Assembly: GCF_000327285.1 (NCBI RefSeq) | Contig: NZ_HE998567.1 | Coordinates: 1,621,090-1,685,089, forward strand | Reading direction: 5' to 3' | Length of the DNA: 64,000 nt | Origin: Holdemania massiliensis AP2 | Lineage (GTDB): Bacteria; Bacillota_I; Bacilli_A; Erysipelotrichales; Erysipelotrichaceae | Part shown: positions 17,512 to 26,340 of the stretch, piece by piece | How the letters are laid out: each line of letters starts with the position of its first letter | Position numbering within the stretch: the stretch's first letter is position 1 | The notes under the pieces: generated by a model | Databases searched by the model: none | What the model saw: the letters and a program-made list of their open reading frames with translations, nothing else | Told to the model about the DNA's origin: nothing | Program-made: the position numbers and the translations under genes

Positions 17512-18447
17512 TTAAAGTTCAAAATGGGTGACTTCTCTGGCCCTTGGGCATTGCTTCCAATAGTCTTCGATCATCTGTAAATTCAGATCCCAGCGGAAGC
17601 AGCCCAGCACTTCCGTGCACAGTCCGCCCATGATATTGCCATAGCGGATGCAGTCCACTAACGGCAGTTCATGGTATAAACCATAGATCAAACCGGTCAG
17701 AAAGTTATCGCCGGCGCCGGTGGGATCAATCGTCTTAAACGTTAAGCCCGGCACGTGGATATACTTGGAATTCAGCTTAGCGATGCAGCCCCGCCGTCCG
17801 AGTTTGACGATCGGGGTTTTTGTATACGCTTCCAGCCGATCCAACATCGCCAGCGGATCGTGCGTGCCGGTCAGCTTTTCCGCTTCTTTTTCGTTGGGTG
17901 TGAAGTAATCGCAGACCTTGAGATGCTCGCCGATCTTCTGAAAGGACAGATCATCCGTCCAGCCGACGTCGAACACAAGAATTTTGCCTTCTTCCTTCAG
18001 CTTGCGCGCGACTGATAAATCCTGCGGACAGAAGCAGATGGAACTGGACTTATAAAATTCATAAATCGTTTCCGGACCGCAGTCCAGCTCATCCGCGCCT
18101 TCGTTGTAACAGACAAAGCTGCGCTCAGCTTCCGTCGTGATCACGCAGGTCACGACTACCGGATGTTTTTTCCTTGTCTGAAGTGTTTCCACATAATGAA
18201 AGCGGATGTCGTTCAGCAGATCGCTGGCAATTCGGGATTGAAAATCATCGCCGAAATACGTTCCCAGTTTGACCGGAATTCCCAGCCGGTTCAGCATGAT
18301 CGGAATGACCATCGGTCCCCCGCCCAGCTCGATCTTAAAATCGGTTGCGAACACTTCTTCCCCTTCGTTGGGAAAACGGTTGATATCTTTATAGATGAGA
18401 TCGACGTTCATCTGACCGATCACGGCCACGATTTTACTCATTTCCAT
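17512..18447 (-). CDS. PfkB-family sugar kinase
   Basis: A 311-residue ribokinase-like kinase. It has the N-terminal GQMNVDLIY and ELGGGPMVIPI, a middle TPNEKEAEKLTG, and the catalytic anion-hole motif DPTGAGDNFLTGL. The first ATG overlaps the end of the GH4 gene by about 10 bases, and a second ATG lies two codons in. It is the last gene of the operon. It might phosphorylate the keto-deoxy sugar acid of the inositol route (the IolC role) or the sugar freed by the GH4 enzyme. It does not look closely like IolC of Bacillus, so I leave the substrate open. Confidence 0.85.
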   Translation of the reverse strand: MEMSKIVAVIGQMNVDLIYKDINRFPNEGEEVFATDFKIELGGGPMVIPIMLNRLGIPVKLGTYFGDDFQSRIASDLLNDIRFHYVETLQTRKKHPVVVTCVITTEAERSFVCYNEGADELDCGPETIYEFYKSSSICFCPQDLSVARKLKEEGKILVFDVGWTDDLSFQKIGEHLKVCDYFTPNEKEAEKLTGTHDPLAMLDRLEAYTKTPIVKLGRRGCIAKLNSKYIHVPGLTFKTIDPTGAGDNFLTGLIYGLYHELPLVDCIRYGNIMGGLCTEVLGCFRWDLNLQMIEDYWKQCPRAREVTHFEL

Positions 18448-19820
18448 GGCGGCATCCCGTCCTTTTGACTTTCCTTTAGGAAAGCATCGACCAGTTTTTC
18501 CGCCAGATCAAGATTGGCGACCAGCGGGTGGATCAGCAAGGCTTTCACAGCCAGATCCCGGTCACGATTTAAAATCGCGCGGACAGCGGTGCGTTCGTAT
18601 TCCTTCATCGTCTGAATCAGATTCATGATCGGCTGAGGAATGTGCTGCTGAGGGATCGGATGAGCGCCGTCATGATCGATCCGGCAGGAAATTTCCACGA
18701 CGTCCTCATCCCGCAGTCCCGCAATCGCACCGCGGTTGGGAACGGAAAGAATCATTTCAACCGGTTCATCCTGGAAAAGCGCCTTGACAAAACGCAGCGC
18801 TACCCCAGCATAGCCGCCTTCATCCGGGGTGGATAAAAATTCCTCCACGCTAGGCACTTCGTAATGCCGCACGCGGGCCTTGCCGGATTCATTCATCATA
18901 TAGTGATTTTCCCGAATGTTATAATGCTCAAAGAAAATCCGGAACGCTTTTTCAAATTCCTGATCGGGATCGACGTTTTCCAGCGCCTTGTTCATCATCG
19001 TGTTGACGCGTTCAATCAGCTGCGCCCGTGATTCCCCGGCCTGTCGGCTGGATTGAATGACCTTGCGGGTGTAATAGTAAAAATACAGATATTCATTAGG
19101 CAGACAGCCATCGGTCATTTTCAGAACCTGCGGCTCAAACAGCCGCATCTCGGTTTTGACAAACAGGTTAGGATCGGTAAAGATCGGCTCGGTAACGTCC
19201 TTGCCGTCGACCTGAAAATGGGTAAACCACGAGAGATGATTCAAGCCGAAGCATTCACAGGAAAAGCGGTTTTCCGCCACATTGAGCATCGCTGCCAGCT
19301 GCTTGACAAATTCGCTTGGGGCATCGCAGATCCCATAAACCGGATAACCGCAGGAATTCAGCGCCTGGGTGACAATCCCGCTGGGATTGGTAAAGTTGAA
19401 GATCAGACAGCCGGGATGAGCCAGCTGCTTGATTTTTTCGCAGTAGTCCAACAGCACCGGAATGGAGCGCATCGCCATCGCAAAACCGCAGGCGCCGGTC
19501 GTTTCCTGCGCTAATAAACCAGTCTGACTGACGATTTCCTCATCCCGAACGCGGCTGTGATCGCCTCCGGAACGAATTGTCGTGATTACGAAATCCGCGT
19601 CGGTTACGGCTTCCTCTACGCTGCGGGTCAGTGTGACCTGCAGCGCGGGGGCGATGCGGATCGCGATCTGCCGGGCCAGTTTGCCATACCGATCCAGCTT
19701 GGCTTGATCGACATCCATCAGCACGACTTCCGTCAGATTCGCCAAACCGGCATTGCAGGCAATACTCTTGGCCAGAAAACAGGATCGGACGCCGCCGCCT
19801 CCCAATACGCACAGTTTCAT
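18438..19820 (-). CDS. GH4 family glycosidase
   Basis: A 460-residue glycoside hydrolase family 4 enzyme. It has the N-terminal NAD-binding LGGGGVRSCF, FNFTNPSGIVTQALN, the metal-binding Cys in YGICDAPSEF, GLNHLSWF, and LPNEYLYFYYY. GH4 enzymes use NAD+ and a divalent metal and cleave by an oxidation-elimination route. They act on alpha- or beta-glycosides, phosphorylated or not. Here the gene belongs to an ABC importer operon, so the substrate is probably not phosphorylated on entry. Linkage and sugar cannot be read from the sequence. Confidence 0.88.
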   Translation of the reverse strand: MKLCVLGGGGVRSCFLAKSIACNAGLANLTEVVLMDVDQAKLDRYGKLARQIAIRIAPALQVTLTRSVEEAVTDADFVITTIRSGGDHSRVRDEEIVSQTGLLAQETTGACGFAMAMRSIPVLLDYCEKIKQLAHPGCLIFNFTNPSGIVTQALNSCGYPVYGICDAPSEFVKQLAAMLNVAENRFSCECFGLNHLSWFTHFQVDGKDVTEPIFTDPNLFVKTEMRLFEPQVLKMTDGCLPNEYLYFYYYTRKVIQSSRQAGESRAQLIERVNTMMNKALENVDPDQEFEKAFRIFFEHYNIRENHYMMNESGKARVRHYEVPSVEEFLSTPDEGGYAGVALRFVKALFQDEPVEMILSVPNRGAIAGLRDEDVVEISCRIDHDGAHPIPQQHIPQPIMNLIQTMKEYERTAVRAILNRDRDLAVKALLIHPLVANLDLAEKLVDAFLKESQKDGMPPWK

Positions 19821-19835
19821 AAGAGTTCCCCTTTC

Positions 19836-20888
19836 TTACAGATAACGGGCAATTTCTTCCTTAAAGAAGTCGATATCGGCAGTGATCAACGCTTCTTCCG
19901 GCAGCCCTTTGGCCTTGGCATACAGAGTGTCGGCATAGGTCAGCACCGCGCGGACATCAAGCGGTTTGCCCAAGCTGTTGAACTTGTAGTAATTGTTATG
20001 ATAGATATCATCCAGCACCGCATCCGGCAGATCCAGACCCCGGCAATGTTCCTCAAACGCCGTAAATTCTTCCTTGGTTTCCAACACCCGCTGCAGGCAA
20101 TCCACTGTCTGCTGCCAATGATCGGAGAAGGTATCCGTACCATAGAGAATTTTATGGGAATAATCGCGGAAGAAATCCCGCCATAATTCCACATCCTTGG
20201 CAAAGTTCTCAAACATTTCCCAGCCCGGCGTGATATCGAAATACAAATTTGGGTAGCGGTCAAGCATTTCACAGCACAATCCGTGCTGATCGGAAATGAA
20301 GAAGAAATGCGGAATGCACAGCTTCAAATTGGGATGCTTGCGCAAAAACCCGAAGGTTTCCTGATCAATTTCCAGCTTTTTCGGAAATGTCCCGTCGCCG
20401 TAGAAATTCCCCTTGCCCACAGCCCACTGCGGAAGCAGATCGGCATGCCAGAATTCCATCGGATCGTTGATATGATACAGAATCGGGAACTGACGTTTAG
20501 CGGCATAGTCGAACATCAGATCATAGGCCGGATCATCCAGCCGACGGTTTAAGCGCTTGCGGATTCCCGGCTTGCCATCGAGCATCTTGATTCCGTCATA
20601 GCCCATTTTGTCAAACATCTCGATCTGCGCCCGCAGATTTTCCCCATCCGGCAGCTGCATGCCGTCATAATGAAATGAGGCATAAGCCAAGGCGCGTCCC
20701 TGGCCTTTCAGTTTCAGCAGCGCGCCCATCAGATTCTGCGTCAGCGCGCGGCTGCCGATTAAGGTACAGCCTAAGAATGTCCAGTGATCATATCCGCAGG
20801 TTTCAACCATGTCGAAGCATTCCTGAATCTTCTCAGGATCAAATAGGTGGATGTGACAGTCGCTGATCGGTCTTCTAAATTGCAGCAT
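19836..20888 (-). CDS. TIM-barrel amidohydrolase-family protein
   Basis: A 350-residue protein of the amidohydrolase-2 type. It has the HxH metal motif in DCHIHLFDPEK near the start, PILYHINDP in the middle, and LYGTDTFSDHW near the end with the catalytic Asp. Known relatives are lactonases, decarboxylases and uncharacterised sugar-acid enzymes. It lies 15 bases upstream of the GH4 gene and 2 bases after the PIG-L gene, so it should act in the same pathway. A lactone or sugar-acid step is plausible. Confidence 0.78.
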   Translation of the reverse strand: MLQFRRPISDCHIHLFDPEKIQECFDMVETCGYDHWTFLGCTLIGSRALTQNLMGALLKLKGQGRALAYASFHYDGMQLPDGENLRAQIEMFDKMGYDGIKMLDGKPGIRKRLNRRLDDPAYDLMFDYAAKRQFPILYHINDPMEFWHADLLPQWAVGKGNFYGDGTFPKKLEIDQETFGFLRKHPNLKLCIPHFFFISDQHGLCCEMLDRYPNLYFDITPGWEMFENFAKDVELWRDFFRDYSHKILYGTDTFSDHWQQTVDCLQRVLETKEEFTAFEEHCRGLDLPDAVLDDIYHNNYYKFNSLGKPLDVRAVLTYADTLYAKAKGLPEEALITADIDFFKEEIARYL

Positions 20889-20890
20889 GA

Positions 20891-21601
20891 TTAATTCCTT
20901 TCCGTTGTCGGAACGATTTTTTCCGGCAGCTCATAGTCGTCGTGGGGCAAAAGCTCATAGGCTTTAACCCATTCAAAACGTTTGTAAAGCCGAAAGCCTT
21001 CGGCGTAGCGGATTTCCTGGCGCCGGCACTGCAGCGCGCGGAAACGGTTGACGATTTCGATCATTTCCTTCGGGTCTTCGCTGAACTGCGACTGATGCTG
21101 ACGAGCCATTGCAAGCTTGGTTTCCATGAATTCAGTAATATCCACATAATAATCCGGATTGAAATCGACCCCGCAGGCTGTATCGGCGAAGAACACCGGC
21201 GCCCAGGCGCTGTTGAGAACTAAGCGCGACAGACAGCGGTGATCATTGTGGTAATCGTTGGGGGCACAGGTAAAGATGACGTCGGGGGTCAGCTGTTCCA
21301 TCACCGTGATGACCTTTTCATAACAATCCCGATCCTCGATCAACCGATGATCCTCCAGATCCAGAAAAATGGGTTCAACGCCCAGCATAGCGCAGGAACG
21401 CCGGGCTTCGGCATGACGAATGGAAACGATTTCCTCAGCACTGACGGAATCAGGAAGATGTCCCAGCCCCCGCCGGCCATCCATGGCAATCACCACATGC
21501 ACCTCATGCCCCTGGGCTTTGTATTTCAGCAGGGTGCCGGCAACCAGTATTTCCATATCATCCGGATGCGGCATCATCGCCACGACTTTTAATTGACGCA
21601 T
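20891..21601 (-). CDS. PIG-L (LmbE-like) N-deacetylase
   Basis: A 236-residue zinc deacetylase. The first metal motif is MPHPDDMEILVAGTL near residue 11 and the second is NDYHNDHRCLSR, with DGRRG between them. Known family members remove acetyl from GlcNAc-inositol compounds (PIG-L in GPI anchors, MshB in mycothiol synthesis), from chitobiose and from some antibiotics. Its presence in a locus that degrades inositol is suggestive of an N-acetylglucosaminyl-inositol substrate. The start overlaps the small membrane protein gene by 13 bases. Confidence 0.88.
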   Translation of the reverse strand: MRQLKVVAMMPHPDDMEILVAGTLLKYKAQGHEVHVVIAMDGRRGLGHLPDSVSAEEIVSIRHAEARRSCAMLGVEPIFLDLEDHRLIEDRDCYEKVITVMEQLTPDVIFTCAPNDYHNDHRCLSRLVLNSAWAPVFFADTACGVDFNPDYYVDITEFMETKLAMARQHQSQFSEDPKEMIEIVNRFRALQCRRQEIRYAEGFRLYKRFEWVKAYELLPHDDYELPEKIVPTTERN

Positions 21602-22056
21602 AAGGCTCCTTTCTGAGCGCGCTTTTCTGTTTTCAATTCGCGGAATACAGCGCGGCAGGCTGTAGCTTTCATCAGCCAGGTGGCGCTCATAAACAAGATC
21701 GTCACGGCTTCAATTCCCCAACCCCAGCGCGCTTCCGCAAAGCTCAGGCATTGATAGATCATCGAGAAGCCGATCCAAAGATAGCTGTAACGGGCGCTGG
21801 GTGAAGTCCGAAGCGTTCGTAGCGGATAGAGCATAACCACAAGAGCTGTGTTGATAACAAAAAGCAGAGAAGGCAGCGAAGCACACAGCTGCAGTATTCC
21901 TTTCTGCGAATCCAGGACTTCCAGCTGATACAGATCCTGCGCCGGATCGATCAAAAGATAAGCATTATTCTTTAAGATCAAGGTGATCAGACCCGCGCTG
22001 ATCAGCAGAGAGAACATCCCCAGAATCAAGGTAACCTGATAAACTTTCTTTTTCAT
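21589..22056 (-). CDS. Small four-helix membrane protein of the transporter operon
   Basis: A 155-residue protein, family not recognised. It has about four hydrophobic segments (residues 8-28, 58-78, 90-108 and 113-132) and a basic C-terminus. The first starts after KKK, so the N-terminus is probably cytoplasmic. It touches the permease gene upstream and overlaps the PIG-L gene downstream. It may be an accessory part of the importer. Confidence 0.65.
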   Translation of the reverse strand: MKKKVYQVTLILGMFSLLISAGLITLILKNNAYLLIDPAQDLYQLEVLDSQKGILQLCASLPSLLFVINTALVVMLYPLRTLRTSPSARYSYLWIGFSMIYQCLSFAEARWGWGIEAVTILFMSATWLMKATACRAVFRELKTEKRAQKGALCVN

Positions 22057-22877
22057 CAGCCCTTCACCCCGGTCTTGGCAATGCCTTCAACAAATTGTTT
22101 CTGGAAAATCATAAAGATGATGATCATCGGCAAAACGGAAATGACCGCACCGGCCATGACCTGTTCATAGTAAGTCGTATGCTCGCCGATCAGCATCGCC
22201 AGACCGGCAGACAGCGTCATTTTTTCAATCGAACGGTTGACGATGATCGGCCACATCAGATTTTTCCAGGTGCTCAGCATCGTCATGATGCCCAGCGCCA
22301 CTAAGTTCGGCGTGACTAGCGGCAGCATGATCTGCCAGTAGATCCGAAAATACGAACAGCCGTCCATCCGCGCCGCCTCATCCAGATCCTTCGGGATGGT
22401 CTGAAATGCCTGACGCAGCAGGAAGACGCCGAACACGCTGAACAAGGACGGCAGCACTAAAGCCGTTAAGGTATTAGTCAGCTTCAGCTGCACCATCAGC
22501 CGAAACTGCGGGATCAAGAAGATCTGACCCGGCACCATCATCAGTCCCAGCATGCCGATAAATAGAATGTTCTTCAACGGGAATTCCAGCCGTGCAAAGG
22601 CATAGGCTGCCAGAGAAACGATGAACAGCTGTCCGGCAATTGTAACGAGGGTGACGACAATGGTATTCCAGTACAATGTCAAAAATGGAAATTTGTTGTA
22701 TACGATCTCATAATTGACCCATTGAATTTCCTTTGGAAACATCTGCAAAGGAATCCGAATCGCTTCCTCATAGGTCTTGATTGAGGTCAGAAACATCCAG
22801 ACAAAGGGGATCAGCATGATCAGCGCAAAGATCACCAGCGCTGCATGAAACAGAAATTTGACTTTATTCTCTTTCAT
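22056..22877 (-). CDS. Sugar ABC transporter permease (MalG type)
   Basis: A 273-residue inner-membrane permease with six predicted helices. The cytoplasmic EAA loop that contacts the ATPase is EAARMDGCSYFRIYWQIMLP, typical of CUT1 carbohydrate importers. It follows the other permease by 10 bases and ends at the start of the small membrane protein gene. Confidence 0.93.
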   Translation of the reverse strand: MKENKVKFLFHAALVIFALIMLIPFVWMFLTSIKTYEEAIRIPLQMFPKEIQWVNYEIVYNKFPFLTLYWNTIVVTLVTIAGQLFIVSLAAYAFARLEFPLKNILFIGMLGLMMVPGQIFLIPQFRLMVQLKLTNTLTALVLPSLFSVFGVFLLRQAFQTIPKDLDEAARMDGCSYFRIYWQIMLPLVTPNLVALGIMTMLSTWKNLMWPIIVNRSIEKMTLSAGLAMLIGEHTTYYEQVMAGAVISVLPMIIIFMIFQKQFVEGIAKTGVKG

Positions 22878-22887
22878 AAGGACCTCC

Positions 22888-23793
22888 TTAATCGTAATTA
22901 ACCCAGTATTTCTGGGCTACAAACTGGACGGCGGTGATCGCCAGAATAATCAGAAACAGAACGACCGAGATTGCCGAAGCATAACCACGGATATTCTGGG
23001 TAAATGCAATTTCATAGAAGTAGCTGACCAGGCTCATCGAATATTGATAAGCTACGGTATTTCGCTGAATCATTAGGAAGATGAAATCAAAGATCTGCAG
23101 GATATTGATCATTGACATGATCGTAACGAAGAAAATCGTCGGGCTTAATAACGGCAAAGTGACCTTGAAGAAAATCTGCATTTTGTTTGCGCCGTCGATT
23201 TCCGCCGCCTCATAATAAATCTTAGAAATTCCCTGCAGTCCCGCCAGCATGATGATGACCTGATAGCTGACCATCGACCAGACCAGAACGATCAGAATGG
23301 CCCATTTTACAGTATTGGGATCGCTCAGCCAGGCAATCGGCTGTCCGCCGAGCTTGACAATGATGTAGTTCAGCAGGCCGTACTGGTAATTCATCAGCCA
23401 GCGCCAAAGCAGGCCGATCGCTGCCGGCATCGTAATCGCCGGAAGAAAGATCGCGGTGCGGTACAAGGTTTGACCCTTGATTTTCTGGTTGAGCAGCCAG
23501 GCGATGACGACCGAGAAGCCTACGACTAACGGGACGCCCAGCACTGTGTAAAACAGCGTGTTTTTTAAGGCCGTCCAAAACAAAGGATCGTTGAACAGCC
23601 GGATGTAGTTGCTCCAGCCGACAAAGGTCGGCGGTCCGAAGGCACCAACTTTATTGAAGCTGAAATAAATATTTTGAATGAAAGCAAAGAAGTAAAAGAT
23701 CAGTAAGCCGATCACCATCGGTGCAATAAACAGATACGCCGCGCCGGCTTCCTTGACTTTTCGTCTGGAAAATTTCAGTTTGTTTGTACTCAT
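22888..23793 (-). CDS. Sugar ABC transporter permease (MalF type)
   Basis: A 301-residue permease with six helices. Its EAA loop is YYEAAEIDGANKMQIFFKVT. It pairs with the permease gene just downstream. A strong stem-loop separates it from the binding protein gene upstream. Confidence 0.93.
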   Translation of the reverse strand: MSTNKLKFSRRKVKEAGAAYLFIAPMVIGLLIFYFFAFIQNIYFSFNKVGAFGPPTFVGWSNYIRLFNDPLFWTALKNTLFYTVLGVPLVVGFSVVIAWLLNQKIKGQTLYRTAIFLPAITMPAAIGLLWRWLMNYQYGLLNYIIVKLGGQPIAWLSDPNTVKWAILIVLVWSMVSYQVIIMLAGLQGISKIYYEAAEIDGANKMQIFFKVTLPLLSPTIFFVTIMSMINILQIFDFIFLMIQRNTVAYQYSMSLVSYFYEIAFTQNIRGYASAISVVLFLIILAITAVQFVAQKYWVNYD

Positions 23794-23820
23794 GGGACTC
23801 CTCCTGATTCCAATGAATCA

Positions 23821-23850
23821 GAGTTAGGCAAAATCAGCTTTGCCTAACTC
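23821..23850 (-). promoter_or_regulatory. Stem-loop between binding protein and permease genes
   Basis: GAGTTAGGCAAA (23821-23832) pairs perfectly with TTTGCCTAACTC (23839-23850) around a 6-base loop. No U-run follows. Such hairpins are known to protect the upstream message and raise binding protein over permease levels; a partial terminator is the alternative. Confidence 0.75.
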
Positions 23851-23868
23851 CGGATCTCGCATAATAAA

Positions 23869-25149
23869 TTAATTCAGCTGATCAAGCACCGCCTGCGCCT
23901 TGGCTGCTCCATCCTTCAGCGCCTGTTCGACCGGCTGCTGACCTGAAAGGGCCATCGCAATCGCATCGTTGACGAAGGTGTTCCATTCAAAGTTGCCGTT
24001 GGTCGGATATGGGAATCCGGTCTTGGTCACGTCGGCAATCACCTGCGCGTCGATATTCTTAAAGCTCTTGACATATTCTTTCTGAGCTTCAAAGTTAGCC
24101 GGGAAGTCGATACCATTCTGTGCTTCCACGCTCATTGCTTCTGCCCCAGTCAAGTATTTGATCAATTCCCAAGCTTCTTCCGGATGCTTGGTCTGGGATG
24201 CAATCGCATAGCCTAAACCGCCCAGAACCGACTTGTTATTGACTGCCATGGAAGGCATCGGAATTAACTGAATCGCACCATTCTGACCTAAGCTTGACGT
24301 ATCCAAAACGGAGGCTTTCCATGAACCGATAAAGACGATCGCGCCCTGACCGGAAACAAACAGGTCTGTCCCTTTAGTTTCGGATAAAACGGTATACGGA
24401 GCCATCATTTTCTGATCCATCAGATCAACCATCTGTTGGATTGTGTCGATTCCTGCCGGTTCTGCGACGCCGGTCTTCTTTCCGTCTTCAGACAGATAAA
24501 CCGCACCGTTTTGTTCAAAGAAATTGACGAAGGAAGGCTGAGCATCCAGTTCCATGACGATCGGATATTCCGTGCCGCCTGCCGCTTCAATCGCATCGCG
24601 CAGCTGACCGGCAATTGTCCGCATATCATCCCAAGTCCAGCCTTCTTTCGGCAGCTCGACGTTGTACTTCGTAAAGATTTCGGTATTCAGCGCGACATAG
24701 ACGGCATCCAGCCCCTTCGGCAGACAGTATTGTGTGCCTTCATAATTGAACGCCTGAACACGGGCATCGACATACTGCGTCAAATCATAACTTTCTGCCT
24801 GAATGAATTCATCCAAAGGCTTTAAGACGCCGCCTTCGACATACTTCGGCAAATACGTGTTCATCCACATAACGTCTGCGGATTCTCCGGATTCCAGCGA
24901 AGCATCCAGCTTCTGCCAGTAGTTGCTCCACGGAACCTGTTCAATGGTCGCGACGATTTCACCGTCATGCAGTTCATTGAATTTGTCGATATTCTTTTGG
25001 ATAACTGGTGCCTGAACCTCATCCCACAAGGTAAGGCTGATCTGTACCGGACCGGAGGTTGTACTTTGTCCGCCATTGCCTCCATTAGAACAAGCGGACA
25101 TGGATAAGACCATAAAGCTGCAGAGAAGAATGCTGAGTAATTTTTTCAT
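23869..25149 (-). CDS. Sugar ABC transporter binding lipoprotein
   Basis: A 426-residue family 1 extracellular solute-binding protein. A lipoprotein signal (SILLCSFMVLSMSACSNGG) places it on the outer face of the membrane with Cys20 as anchor. Typical features are LTLWDEVQAPVIQKNIDKF, ADVMWMNTYLPKYVEGG and AIVFIGSWKAS. It is the first gene of the operon, behind a promoter that overlaps a cre box. The ligand is inferred to be an inositol glycoside from the downstream enzymes. Confidence 0.93.
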   Translation of the reverse strand: MKKLLSILLCSFMVLSMSACSNGGNGGQSTTSGPVQISLTLWDEVQAPVIQKNIDKFNELHDGEIVATIEQVPWSNYWQKLDASLESGESADVMWMNTYLPKYVEGGVLKPLDEFIQAESYDLTQYVDARVQAFNYEGTQYCLPKGLDAVYVALNTEIFTKYNVELPKEGWTWDDMRTIAGQLRDAIEAAGGTEYPIVMELDAQPSFVNFFEQNGAVYLSEDGKKTGVAEPAGIDTIQQMVDLMDQKMMAPYTVLSETKGTDLFVSGQGAIVFIGSWKASVLDTSSLGQNGAIQLIPMPSMAVNNKSVLGGLGYAIASQTKHPEEAWELIKYLTGAEAMSVEAQNGIDFPANFEAQKEYVKSFKNIDAQVIADVTKTGFPYPTNGNFEWNTFVNDAIAMALSGQQPVEQALKDGAAKAQAVLDQLN

Positions 25150-25179
25150 AATAATGTTTCTTCCTTTCCGTTGGCGTCA

Positions 25180-25208
25180 GTGTAAGCGATTACATTTGAA
25201 AGTGTCAA
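25180..25208 (-). promoter_or_regulatory. Promoter with overlapping cre (CcpA) box
   Basis: On the minus strand TTGACA (25203-25208) and TTACAC (25180-25185) are 17 bases apart. A perfect match to the cre consensus, TGTAAGCGATTACA (25181-25194), covers the -10. CcpA would repress the operon when preferred sugars are present. Beyond this, 25209-25332 shows no gene. Confidence 0.8.
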
Positions 25209-25332
25209 ATTTTATGTGTTCTTTTCTTGGTATTGTGTAAGAATTATTTTTGTATTTTTTGATACTCTTTTGATACTTTCTTGACTATTTCTTTTATCTT
25301 TTCTTATTTCCCGCATCTCATGATCAACAAAA

Positions 25333-25357
25333 AAAACCGTTCAATATCCACGGTTTT
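25333..25357 (-). terminator. Terminator-like hairpin beyond the MerR gene
   Basis: AAAACCGT (25333-25340) pairs with ACGGTTTT (25350-25357), and a run of T follows on the minus strand. It lies about 180 bases past the MerR stop; nothing else is seen in 25358-25539. Confidence 0.65.
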
Positions 25358-25539
25358 CTCGCCTTTTTCTGTATTTACTGAATTTTGAATCTGATCATTT
25401 TGATTTTTGCCGATTTCCAAAAACTTTTTTTACGCTCCTCAGTGCTTTTTTGAAATTCGCATTCAAGTTAGTCAAAAAAACTTTTATTCTCAAGAACTTT
25501 ATAGCATCCCTGTTTATAACTTTTTTATTTCATCAAGAT

Positions 25540-26340
25540 TTATAAAACACCGGAAACACCAATGCCATGAACAAAACGGCCAGCCCGCATATAGCTGATA
25601 TAAATCCGCCCGACAATATCCTCTTGGATCGGTTTCCCGCGCCGCTCACATTCGGTAATTAAAGGCAGAAGATCCTGGCGTGTAAGCTGAAAAGGGTCCG
25701 CAGCTTCCAGCATATACTGCACTGTTTCCCCTCCTGGTAAAACTGCCATTTCCGCGGGCAGATCCAGTCCCAGCTTATTTTTATTGCGCTCCAGAATTCC
25801 CAATCCGATACACACATCCAAGGGTTTTCGATCTTGGATCAGACTTTCAATACCGATTTTAATGGATACGTAGGAAAACGGCATGTTTTCTGCCAATAAC
25901 TCAATGGCTTCCAAAAGCGCCGGCGTCATCTTAGCTGAAGCGCCAAAATTCCAGACATTATAGCTGTTATCCCGATAATAAAGGGAAAAACCGTTGCGGT
26001 ATTGGGTGACCATTTTAAAATACTCCTGCATTTCTTTTAATCGCTGCAGCTTAATTTCCTGTTGGTGAATTTGCTTTTCCAGTTCAAGTTCATGAGTCCC
26101 CACCCAACGATCAATTTCTTCCAGTTCCTCATTTTCAGCATTTAGTGATTCCTGGATGCTCATATCAAAACTGCGCAGCATCTGCGCATGATAGATTTTC
26201 AGCGCATCCTGTGCGGTAAAATTACGGTAATTGTTGTCCTGACGTTCTCCCTGAATCAAGCCCATACGATCATAGTAACGAACTTTACTGCTGACAATAC
26301 CCAGCTGTCTGGCAAACTCATTCACCTTCATGTCCTTCAC
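25540..26340 (-). CDS. MerR-family regulator with effector domain
   Basis: A 266-residue protein. Residues 1-70 form the MerR winged helix (VNEFARQLGIVSSKVRYYDR, then GLIQ). Residues 75-115 form the dimerising coiled coil, with ELEKQIHQQEIKLQRLKEMQ. The C-terminal 150 residues look like a GyrI/BmrR-type small-molecule binding domain. It has no obvious target beside it, since neighbours on both sides are separate units. Confidence 0.85.
   Translation of the reverse strand: MKDMKVNEFARQLGIVSSKVRYYDRMGLIQGERQDNNYRNFTAQDALKIYHAQMLRSFDMSIQESLNAENEELEEIDRWVGTHELELEKQIHQQEIKLQRLKEMQEYFKMVTQYRNGFSLYYRDNSYNVWNFGASAKMTPALLEAIELLAENMPFSYVSIKIGIESLIQDRKPLDVCIGLGILERNKNKLGLDLPAEMAVLPGGETVQYMLEAADPFQLTRQDLLPLITECERRGKPIQEDIVGRIYISYMRAGRFVHGIGVSGVL

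Noticed and set aside
17512..18447. PfkB kinase named as IolC
   Set aside because: Sequence patterns outside the common PfkB motifs do not match IolC well enough; the role is possible but unproven.
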